Shown: piece by piece, positions 31,512 through 43,500 of the stretch | How positions within the stretch are numbered: the first letter of the stretch is position 1 | How the letters are laid out: each line of letters begins with the position of its first letter | Origin: Cylicocyclus nassatus | Taxonomy: Eukaryota > Nematoda > Chromadorea > Rhabditida > Strongylidae | Assembly: GCA_958299035.1 (NCBI GenBank) | Contig: CATQJL010000305.1 | Span: 69,532,792 to 69,596,791, forward strand | Length of the DNA stretch: 64,000 nucleotides | Direction: 5' to 3' | Translations under genes and position numbers: made by a program | The notes under the pieces: generated by a model | The model's database searches: none | What the model was told of the DNA's origin: nothing | The model's input: only the letters and a program-made list of their open reading frames with translations

Positions 31512-34500
31512 CTATTCGTCGCCAGAATCAGCTTCTTTTTCATCTCCCAATCCCAAATCTTTTCGAATGATCGATGGGATCTGAAAAGTAAAGTCAGGTT
31601 TATTTGTAAGACTCAAGACATTATGCTTACTTCTGTCTCGTTTACGCTTTCTATGGTGCTCCTTATCCTGCTGATCTTTTGTGGCTGTTGCCCAGAGTGT
31701 ATTGAATCCTCTTCATCTACTTTTTCCAGTGCCTCGGGTGGGATAATCTTTGATGGCTCAAATCCTAAAAATATAATTTTGCTTTTTGATAGCATCGATT
31801 CAATATCCTCACCATTCGATAACTCGAAGGGAGTGAAAAAACGGTTAGGTGTTTTATTATTAGTGATGGGAGTAGCTGGACCAAGTCGCACTGGTTGCAC
31901 CGAGTAGGATCGCGGTCTGAAACCACTATAACATTAGATACGTATCAGTGGCGTACCCAGGATTTCGGCTCGGGGGGGGGGGGGGGCGCGGCAAAAAAAA
32001 TTTTTAAATGAAGGTGCGTGGCCTTAGCCACGCACTCCGAAAAAATTTTAGGGGGGCCTCTCAACAATTTTGCGGGCCCCCAACCCCTAAAATCTGGAAA
32101 AAGGGGGCGTGGCGTCAGCCACGCCCCCGAAAAAATTTTTTTTATAAAGCTATTTTGAATTTTTAAAAAATTTTAAAAATTATTTTAATTGTTTACAAAA
32201 ATAAACAAGTCATTTGCACATTTTTATAACGCATGTAAGTAACTTTCAAAAATTTCGCGACCCGTTCTCGGGGGGGGGCGCGCGCCCCCCCCCGCCCCCC
32301 CCCCTCGGTACGCCACTGATACGTATGTATATAATATAGAATAGTTTTGAAACAACACTTACTGTCCAAGTCGAAGGGCCTGGCTAAGTTTCCTCTTTAC
32401 TCCGGTAGTTCGAGAGCGAGGTTCGCTAGGAGTCTCTACAACAGATCAAAATATTAGAGCTAAAGCAAAATAAGTTCTTTAAATCTTTGATAAGTTGCAC
32501 TTTTACTCAACTGAAGGTTAGAAAAGTAATTCATAAGCTTACTCGAATCTTGGAGAAGAATGAAAAAATTTAAAAAAAATTGATAATGAAAAATGCTTAG
32601 AACTAACTGGAATATTTTTCAGCATTTCCAGCGTATTTCCTCAGCATTTTTCAGCGTATCAGCATCTTACTTATTCTTCTCCAAACTCGAGTCAGTTATG
32701 AATTACTTTTCTGAATGCTGAAAAATATTAGAGCTTACTCGAACTTGGAGAAGAATAAAAAAACTGAAAAAAATGCTGATACAAGCTTGGTTTGATTTTT
32801 CAAGGGCTATTTTCAGAGATAAGTTCAAAGGTTATCAGAGCTTCGAAATATTAGGTGGGTGCAAAAGTTTTGTCAGTTTTTTCATTCCAGCTTCAAACAC
32901 GCTAGAATGAAGATAAACAAACACTTCAAAATGTATCCGATGCAGAATCTCCTTCTCTTTCCAGTGCTAAACTACCATTGTGTTTCGTTGCGAGAGTGAC
33001 AAGATATTCTATATTGATAGATATAGATATTGACAAGATTTGAAAATTTTGAAATAATAATAATGGATATTACAACCACTCGTTTTTACCATGTCCAACT
33101 TTCGCTAATTTTCAAAATTTTTGTATGAGATCGGAGGTGCCCCAACAACCAGCAGATAGGGCAAACCTTTTGCCAACAGGAGCAATTTTTTATAGCCCTG
33201 CGGCTTGTCTTTCAAATTTCTACGATTTATTTTTTGAAGTGACCAAATTTTACATTCAGCCTTCAATCTCGTAGAACATAAAATGTTAAACACTTCAGTC
33301 ACCATTCGATGCAATTTTTTCTCGTCATTCTAACAGTTATCTTTTTTGCCGATACAGGCGAAATTTGTGGGGAAAATCGCAGTATTTCTCACTTTCGGTG
33401 TGTGCGCACTGACGTGACCTATGTTTCAAAACCTTCATAATTTGAAGCGAAAATCGCTCATTTACTTTGTAGGTAGCGGTAGTAATAATCGAGTAATGAA
33501 ACCTTAGTATTCTGTAGGTTTTGCAGTATTTGGTGCAATAACAGGTTATGCGATTTTTTCAAAACACAAGACTTTTAGAATTATTTAGCAATAATCTGAA
33601 AAAGCAGCTAAAAAAATTGCATAAGTTGGCGAAAAGTTTGCCCTATCTGGTGGTTATTGGAGCTCCTAAAATTCTCATACAAAAATTTTGAAAATTAGTG
33701 AAAGTTGGACATGGTAAAAACGAATGGTTACAATTTCCAGCGAATATCTCATCATTCTTTCAACGAAACATAATGTGATTGCAGCTGGAAAGAGGAAGAA
33801 ATTCTGCATCAGATACTCTTTGAAGTGCTAGTTTGTCTTCATTTACGTGTTTACCGATGGATTGAAAAAACTGACAAAACTTTTGCACCGACCTAATAAT
33901 TTTCGCAAGAGCTAGTTAGAGGTCAAGGCTAAAGGATTATGTAAATAAAGTCGCAAATGCTCCAAATATGTCCAAATTTTTCTCACTGCCATCTTCTCCT
34001 GGAAGATTTTCCATTCAAAACGTGAATAATCACTGCGTTTTGCTGAGATCTTTAAAGTTTTTTCGAAGAATTTTGCTAAAGCTCTTCTTAAAAATCACTT
34101 CTATTATCAATACCATTTTATTGTAATCAAAAGTGAATTGCTGAGACAAAACCTTACGCAAAGTACGAGCAATCTTTTTCTTTTTCAAACCGTAAAAGAA
34201 TTATGCAGCTGATTGATCAAATATGGCAGATAGGCGTTGAATTTCTGACTAGATCTGTATCAAAACTTAATCGCAGCAGATTTCTTTCGTTCAGTGATTA
34301 AAATTGACATTTTGTTTACTCACCACGAAGATCATTCTGTGAACCTGCCACGCTGACGGAGACCATTTTCACGTTCTCGTTAGAATCAGCCAATCTGAAA
34401 AGCGTTTATCAAAATGTTATTAGGAAAGTCATCGTCTACTAGCTTGAAAGGAAAATTATTCGTGATTGAGAGATCCAAAACTGTACTATCGCCCAGTACC

Positions 34501-37500
34501 GTATCCAGCAGGCTCGCTCACTGGTTCACTCGTAAATACGGTAGTGGGCAAGAGTTTTGAGTTGAACCTATTGTCATCTACATAAAATGACTTACGTGAT
34601 TCCTTCGGCTGATCCCTGGAGCACATTGTCATGGCCATGCTTTTGACTTTCTTCTGAATACACTGGGTGATAGTTGGGATCCATAAAGCGATCGGGAAGA
34701 ACTGGTGGACAATAATCGTAAGTCTCATCAACAATAGATAGACCAGTCTAAATTTTGCAAGTTCGTTTTTCTGGAGATTTTGTCGAGCTAACTTACAGCG
34801 ATGTTTTTGTCAATCAAGAAATTGCACTCGAAATCATCATCGTCTTCACCAAGCGGATTGAGAAGCGCTTCGGCTACCTAAAAAAACTAAAAGGCTTAGT
34901 TTTTTGTTGGTTAATTCTCTCAATGGCTCACTTTCATCCAGCCAACGAAAAAGATGAATTGTAAAATGGTCATAAATGGTACGTAGAGGTCGATCTAAAT
35001 TGAACAGTTTACTGATGAAGACATTTCGTAAAAAATAATCTCACCACACTTTTGTTGGTAGCATGTTCTCCTATTATGTACTGTCGTGACACGAGACATA
35101 TCATGAAGTAAACTCGAACAGCGAGAAAAACGACCTCAAAATTCATCTCCGTTTTTTTCCATGTCTCGAAAATTTCAATGAATGTGTACCTGTGGATAAG
35201 CAATCGGCACTGGTACCCAGTCGAAGTTACACAAAAGCGAAAGACTTGTACGAAATGCTTTTATCTCCTGAAATAATCGACAATAAAGGCAATAAAATCA
35301 AAATATTAATGTATGCACCATGCGTTATATACACGAAGAAAAGGAAAGATTTTTGTGCATGCTTACGTGACAACATCTGTTTACCGTTTAGAATCGTGCC
35401 GATTCTGCCACAATAGCAGAAGGATGGTATGTTTTCCAGATATAATATTTTTCTTAGTGCTGGACCCTTAAAACTAACCTATTACACTTCCCACTAGTGT
35501 CGTGGCAAGGCATTATGGATAGTAGTAATACTAATTGTCCAGTTGGTGAGTAGAAGCCTTTTTTGGATAAAGGAGGCTGTAACGAAAGTTCCCGGGCACT
35601 TGCGAAAGTTTTTTTTTGCAGACTGCTGTAACTTCAAGCAGGTTGATCTCTTTTGAGAGTTGCAAACTTCGCTGCAAAGGCAATTCTGTCTAAAGGTAGT
35701 TCATTTTGTTGAGTCCTCAGCACATCATTTTGTGCCACCAGCAGGCGCAGTAGGGGAAAAGGTCGAATTGAGTTTCGGCCTGTTGGTGTAGGAACTTCTC
35801 CGGCGGGTGTAGGACTTCTCCGGCGCGAAGAGAGCTGCAGAGCTCATATCCGGTAGCTATGTAAAACTCTGCTGAAGTTGTTTGTAGACTGTGTCATAAT
35901 CTTAGAGGACAGCCTGTAGAAATTTTTTTTTGAAAAAAAAATTAAAAAATCGGCCATTTTTGCACCCGGAATGCCCCATTTTTTTGAGTAAATGAGTTTG
36001 CAGTCTTCATTTCTTGTTCCTCGGAATGAATCAAATATTTGAATGCTGCAAATATTGTGGGTTAATGTCTTGCACATTTTTTTGCGCCCATCATCGAAGC
36101 TGACAACCCTTACCGACGCCGACTGCGAAAACAAGTGCGGTCAAACGCAGCTTGAGAGCTTGCAGTTTTTGTGCGCCTATTGTAAAATCCGAGCACAGCT
36201 GCCGTTTTGAAGTGGACAGTCTGCTTATTCACACTGGTCAACCCTCAAATGGTTTTCATTGTCCATTATAAAAAATGGCAGCAAAAAGAAAGATATTGAA
36301 GATCTCCTTATGGCACGGTTTTCCTTTTTTGGTGCATAGATCAAATACGGCTTGATATCGATAAAAACTGGTTGCGAGTCTGAAAAGCCTAAGCTCTCTT
36401 TTACAAAACCATACGAAATAGTTGTCGTTAAGATTCGTCCGAGTGAGAAAAAAAAGTGAGTCGGAAAATGAAATTTCCAAAACAGCTCGGGGACTTTCGT
36501 TACAATCTGATAATAGAAATCTAATTTCTCTGCAAATAATTACAGTGTTTAAAGTATGCGGTGTAGAATTGACTAAAATTTTTTTGGATTTCTTAATTTC
36601 GATGCCTTTTTATACACAAAGCAAACAATCAATGGTAAAGCTGCAGTAAAATGGGTAAAAAGGCAAATATGAAGTGGAAAGTGGTTTGAGCCTTCAAAAA
36701 CTAGCACTAACGCTGCAATAAGTCACTCTTTTTAGCAGTTGTGATTCTGATCGCAAAATTTATGCATTTTCTTTACTTCCTGAGTTCAAAAGGCTCTAAC
36801 TGAGAGGTTGAGCCACCCACGCGTTGAAAGGTAACTTTGCTGCCAATTGGATAGATATCCATGCTTGCAGTCTTACAATGATTTTGGATTGAAATAGCAG
36901 GACATGGTTTATTTGTACTGTGCTTGGAGAACTCCAGGAATACCTTTAATTACGGTATGTTTTGAAATGTTCGAAAAAGACTAACAAAAAAAGTGGCGCA
37001 ATTTTGCGGCGATTTTGTGGGGTTCTTACGGTCACTGAAAAAATACCTAATATTTTTTCCGACTGCCTATGATCACCATTTCACAAGCTGAAACTACACT
37101 TATCGTTTCTCATAAGCACATAAGGTGTTTGGCGAAAAAAGTGCAGTATAGCCAAGCTTTTTTCCCTTCTACCTCTTCTTAAACTACAAATAACTGCCTT
37201 GATGAGCCAATAGAAAATCACAAGGTAATAAGTCACATGCCTGGAGTTAGATAAGTGAGAAAGTTGACTCATATGACATGATAGTGATTGAATCTTAGGG
37301 TGTTTCTATGATTATCGTCTTTTTTCGTATTAAAATAAGACTCACAGTGATACAGGCATTGAGAGATGGAACAGCAGCGATATGCCCTTCCGTATGCATT
37401 CGAAAACAAAGGGTAAGGGCCCAGTTTATTGGTGCCCAGTATTTGTTGTACACTATATGGATCTTCTCCAGATCGTTTTTCTCGTCCTCGTGTAGAAAGC

Positions 37501-40500
37501 CTTAAGGAAAGGGTATTCTTTCTTAGTCACTAATTGTGAAGTTGTTTCTATTTTCAAGAAATAAAATGACTTTATGATTTCGCAGAAATCAAATTATGCG
37601 TGAAAAGTTCCGAGGGACGGAAGTTGATAAAAGTTGAGGAGCATAGCGGGAGGTGCTGTACCTAATGCCACGCCCGCTCACTCGGAAAACAATTTTTGCC
37701 CTCCCCCTCCTCTCTCCCCCCCCCCCCCCCCGAAATTGTTTTTGACGCCTCCACTGGTATGCACGAACTAAAGTACATACCTGCAGTAACGATAGATTCC
37801 ATATTAGGAAATCGTCTTCTCACTCTCATTGATATATCACGAAATACCAGCACCTGAATGTGAGATAAGTCTCTACGTTATTTTCTTTTCAAACAAACTG
37901 AATTTTTCAAGCAAAACAATATTTACTCAGTCAGTTTTTGGTATGTATCCAAATGATAATAATTAGAGGTGAAAGAGATGCTGTTGTTTGCTCTCTGTTT
38001 GATCTTATCATCATGACACATGGACATTTAAACTGTGACAAATATGATACGCAACCAAGAGAAAAAAAAAACAAAAGAGAAAAATAAACGATTTATGTGC
38101 CTGGAACCGAAACTTGTTGAAAAGTATGCTTAGAATATTTTCAGCAGCTAAAAGACTAATATGTAGCAGTAACTCACCTGAGAAAGTACGAGATATCTGA
38201 CTATTGTACGACGAGTAAGAACTACATCTTTAGTATCGCCTCTTATCAAGCATGAAATCGTCAGAGCAATGCTGAAAGGAAAGGGGTATAATACAACTAA
38301 GGCCCCGGACAGACTTCACGCGAGATCGTCGCGACTCAATCGCCGACATTGCCATTTATTTTCATTTCACATTCAAAAATTTCGGGCTGGAAAAGTATCA
38401 CAACCGAAATGCAAGTTGATCAGCATGGAATGATGTTGTAACAGTTGTCTCGTCGCGATTCAGTCGCAACGATCAAATCGCGTGGAGTCTGTCCGGGGCC
38501 TAAGGTGAATATCACAAATGAGTTTTTTGTTATTTATGGGATAATTTATCGAAGAAAGGGTTTTTTGTGATATTTCCATTCCGCTTGATTATTATCATAG
38601 CCAGATTCTGTGCCTAGCTTCACCTCCTCCCTCTCCCCAATAAAGTGCGCACAATTATTTCTGAGAAATCTTATGAAACGACGCTAAAATCTGCTAAAGG
38701 TTACTAAGAGTTCAACTTCAGGGATATTTGAGTGGACTCAGTTCAAAACACAAATCACAAAAGAGATCGACGCCATATATGCGACACTTTACACACCTTC
38801 CACATTGCAGTAAAACCCATTCAGGACACTTTTCACACTTACAGTCAGCGTCAAAAATGTCTGAAAGGGCAACATAAAAACAACAGAGTTTGGTAAATGC
38901 ACCACTATGGTTATTTATAAGATGTTTAGCAAAAGTGTAAATGCTGACTTTTTTGAGTCGAAGAAAATCATTGAATGACTTGAACTAGAGAACCAGCATT
39001 AGTGAACTCTTTTCAATGATGCTGATTATCTTTTCCTATAATATAAACCCGATCCCAAAAAACGAGACGGCGAGGATGGTCCGCCCACATGTATGCTTCA
39101 ACGGGTGTTTTGAATAGACGCCAGTTGCCGAACGGGGCCTTATTGTGTATAGACGCGACGGTGCCATCATGAGGTCAAGAGGACGCAGAGGTCCTAGCGC
39201 GAACGAGAGGCCACGACACGCAGGGTACGCTCTGCTGCTGCAATGGGTGTGTTGAAAGACGCAAGCGCGTGCCAAGGGTGTTGAAATTGCGAGCTTGGTA
39301 CATTGTTGCAAAGTTAATTATAGAAGCATTTGATCCGCTCACATTCGGTCTCAGTATTCACTTTGCTTCCACTTTTCCGCCAAATTTTGAGAAAATCTTC
39401 GATCCCGCTTTTGGGTGCTTTTGCTCTGGGTGGATTCGATTGTTCTCTCCAGATTGTAAGCGTGAGTGCTAGAGTGACGTTGCGAAAGGAAGATGTACAG
39501 CGATGACTTAGGCAAAACAAAGTTGTTGCACGATATGGTCCAGTTTTCCGGCCAAATTTTGAGAGAATCTTCGAAAATCTCGCTTTTGCGTGCTTTTGCT
39601 CTGGGTGGATTCGATTTTTCTCTCCAGATTGTAAGCGTGAGTGCGAGAGTGACGTTGCGAAAGGAAGATGTACAGCGATGACTTAGGCAAAACAAAGTTG
39701 TTGCACGATATGATCCACTTTTCCGGCCAAATTTTGAGAAAATCTTCAATTTCGCTTTTGGGAGCTTTTGCTCTGGGTGAATTCGATTTTTCATTCCAGA
39801 TTGTAAGCGTGAGTGCGAGAGTGACTAGGGCAAAACAAAGGCCCGTAGTAAACCCCCCATCAGGGCATCTCTCTCGAGGCGGACCGGAGTTGATCTTGTC
39901 ATGGTTTTCTTCCCGTTTGCAATATCAATGCGGGCGGGTGCGCGTTAAATTGCGAAAGGATTGCTGTTTCTAACGATCTTAACTGCATTCAAAAATATGA
40001 AAATTGAACGTAGTTATAACCTTCCAAGTTGAAAATTTGCAAAATGGAGATTATTTTTGCAATAACCTAATATACTGATAAATTAAAAATTCACTTGAGA
40101 AAATTATAGGTATGAAACACGTTTATTTATGGGTGCGCCCTACCCGCTTGCTAGCGACCCGTAGGGTCGCTAGTCATTCATATAAAATGAAAATTTGTCC
40201 ATAAAAAAGGAGTTTTTTGATTGTTTATGACAACAGATCAATCCAAAGAATAGTGGGGGACGCAGGATTTCGGCCCAAGATGTCGTTAATAATATTTATT
40301 AACGACTGTCTTCGATTATGTGAATGTATCCATTCTGTCATGGACAAGTTGTAGATTGTCCATGCACCTGTTTAGCCGCCGGGTCACCCTCATGGCCCTT
40401 GATAATGCACTCGGCGGCGCCTACTTTCAAGTAGGCGAAACTTCTACTGCATTGATAGCATTCTTTGCCAGAAGTTGGCATCCAGGCTATACACGCCCAA

Positions 40501-43500
40501 TTTGGCTGTATAAAAGAGCCTGGATACCAAGTTCTGGAGTCGTCACTATCGCCCAGTCGCTGTTCGTCACTATTCCCTGTGAATAAATTCGTTGCTGCAC
40601 CCAACTTGGTCTTTACCAAACAAGAGGGGGGGGGGAAGCAATAGAAATTTTCTTCAAATAAAGGTGCGTGGCGTCAGCCATACTCCTAAAAGTTTTTTGA
40701 GGTGCATCTCAAGATTTTTGCAGGCCCATAACCCCTAAAATGCAGAGAAAGGGAACGTGGCGACAGCCACGCCTCCGAAAAGTTTTTTTTACAAGGCTAA
40801 TTTTAATTGCATGAAATTTTAAAAATCAGTTATTTGCAAGAATAAACAAGCCACTTGCACAATTTATACCCCATGCTAGTAGTAAATTTCAAAAATTTCG
40901 CAACCCATTCTTGGGGGGGGGGTGGATATAGAACTTCTTTCGTTTTTTCAAAGGATAGACTTGAAGAATCTCCTGATTATTTTTGAGACTAGTGAACCAG
41001 TAATAATCTAAAGGTGCTATTTGGAAGAGCGTTCGCTTCAGGACTCGCCGCAGTTTCCCGCTATTGGAAGATTTTTGAATTGAGCTAACGATTCTTTATA
41101 TATTAGAAGATAAATTTTATGTTCAGTGATATTTTGCAAGGCCTACGTAGCTCGTTTTGATTTCAGTCTCTGAAGCTCTAAATTGAGGAATTCTAACTTG
41201 TTGATGAAGAGATTTCTGTGCTGTACAATTTGCAGCTAATTAAGATCTATGTATTCGTTGACGATTCACTTACTTCTCAATCCATCCCATATTATTGAAA
41301 ATGTTTTTCCAACGATCGATTATAACAGTGACGAAAAAACCTAGCATAAACGTCAACGGAATGTAGTCGAGCTTCTTGTCACAGTGTGCAGCAATATTCT
41401 CAAAAACTCTGAAAAAGTGAATTTTTTTCTACACTTACATGAATAATAGACGTTCTAGAAGATGTTCTACTTGTTTGGATTTCTTGATCAGTTGCCAAGC
41501 GGGTTTTGTGTGTTGGTTGAAGACAAGATACTAAAATATCTTTGTCTTCAAATCTTCTGCTCCAGTAGGTGAAGGCTTCTTTCTCGCCGTAGGGTAGACT
41601 TGAGGGGAGAGAAGGGGAAACTTGAGGGACACTTGCTCGAATTCTTTTCATTTGCATTGGAAGCATGACCTCACGGCAGACCAGGCTGTTTTTATACATA
41701 CGGATATTTGATAAAGTAAGCTTCTCATAACAATTTATATGGGAAATGAAACATAGATTCCAAGATAAGCAACATGCTGCTAAGCTAGACTTGAAAATAT
41801 ACAAGTTGATAATGATAGTGCATCACAAATACTCGACTTAACAAATAACAGATGAACAGAACATACAAATACTTGTCAAATAATATACAAAATCAGCAAA
41901 TAAATAAGACAGATAAGTGATTATAAATAAAAAAATAAGTGATTAAAGGCAGTATTTATATTTGCATTCAGTCGTTGTCGACACTACCGGCGCCGCTAAT
42001 GTGTCGCTCTGCTACCTTCTCTTGAAGCTCGCTTGGCTTCGAGGCTTCGTTTTGCCCGTGGTTTCATATCGGGGACGTTGCACAGCGCGCGACGGTGACC
42101 GCCGTCGCAAGGGATGAGGAGATGGAACCTCTCAATCGCCTGCAATACCAACATCATTTTCTTGCGTAAAGACACTCGCTATCCGGAGGGCAGCCTTCAA
42201 GGCAAAAGGAGAAAGCCCATTTTGTCGGATGATTCCCCTCTTTCGCCTCTATCCATATATCTCGGACAGGAATCAGAAAATCAGCTATCTTGTTTCCTCG
42301 CAAAGGGCACACTTGATTCCGCAGACACCATGGTTTACTTGTCCAATTTTGCGATGAAAAATCTTGTAAAACTCTTTCCATTTTGAGGATATCCTGCTCT
42401 AGTCTTTCCTCCCAGGCTTTTGAACTCTCCGGCCAGTCCTTCAGAATTTTGCTGCCTGCTCATGAGACGGCACGTGATAGTCTTTTTCCCGCATTCGTTC
42501 ACTTGATCTTTTTTTCCTGCGGTTTGTTGACTCAGATACTGACTATCTTGCTCCCACCTGCCTTCGACTTGCTTATTTTCATCAGTTGGCCCGATGGATA
42601 CTCAATCGGTCATCCCTTGGTTTATCTGCTTGCTTCAAGTGTCTTTGGACTTGCTCCTTTTGCTCCTTTAGTTTCTCCATGTCTTTTTGCTTCCGCTTTA
42701 TCTCGTCCTGCAAACGATCGATGGCCTATTGATGTTGACGTTGCTTCAGCGACAGCTTCCCCGTGCGATTTTTTTCCGACTTCAACTCATTCCTTGATTC
42801 GGACAATCTCTTCTTCCTTTCCTTTTTATCAAGGAGATTGCTGACGTTGTTTATCAGAGGAGCTATGGCCGCTCTTTTGTGCGCCAGCACGTCTTGCAAC
42901 TTTGACACTTGCATCTTTAGTTTTTCGATTGTAGAAACCGCTAATTTTTCCTCGTTTCCATCCAGCCTCTGCCCATATTGGTGATTGTCGCCTTGCGTCT
43001 CACTGAGATTATCCTGATCCATCAATATTTTGATTGTGGAAAATGTTGTTTCCCTCTCACTTCCTTCCAAAGTTTGTCATTCTCATCACTCTCTAGTTTG
43101 TTGTCTCCAACTATTCGATACTCGCTATCTCATCCATTGCCATCCAATCCATTACTTCATTTTCTTGCTTTGGGAGTTTTTCTTTCCGTTTTTCTTTCTC
43201 TTCTTGGCAGTTATCTCTTGTTCTTTGTTCTCATCGTCATGAACCAAGTACCGAGGCGCAGTATTTTTTCTTGATTAATATCGCGCTTCGTAGACATATC
43301 TGTTGGTTACCATAAGTTGTTTACTTATGGATGTTCTTGTTCTCCACGCGACACCGGACACCATCGCGCTCTCTGTAACGTCCCCGACATGAAGTCACGG
43401 GCGAAGCGAAGAACCTTCGACGCCAAAAGAGCACTGAAAGAGGGCTGCAGAAGGACACACTAGCTGCGCCGGGAGTGTCGTCAATGACGATCAGTGATCC

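Noticed and set aside
39036..39311. 91-codon minus ORF, and plus-strand RSRGRRG-like frame
   Set aside because: Briefly resembles the C-terminal tail of LINE reverse transcriptases, but no catalytic motif or neighbouring RT sequence was found.
39351..39794. 147-codon minus ORF and several plus ORFs
   Set aside because: They arise from the 174-bp tandem repeat; translations are repetitive and open on both strands.
40320..40616. Possible solo LTR (TATAAAAGAG, then AATAAA and a CA-type end)
   Set aside because: No target duplication, no defined TG start and no second copy in the window.
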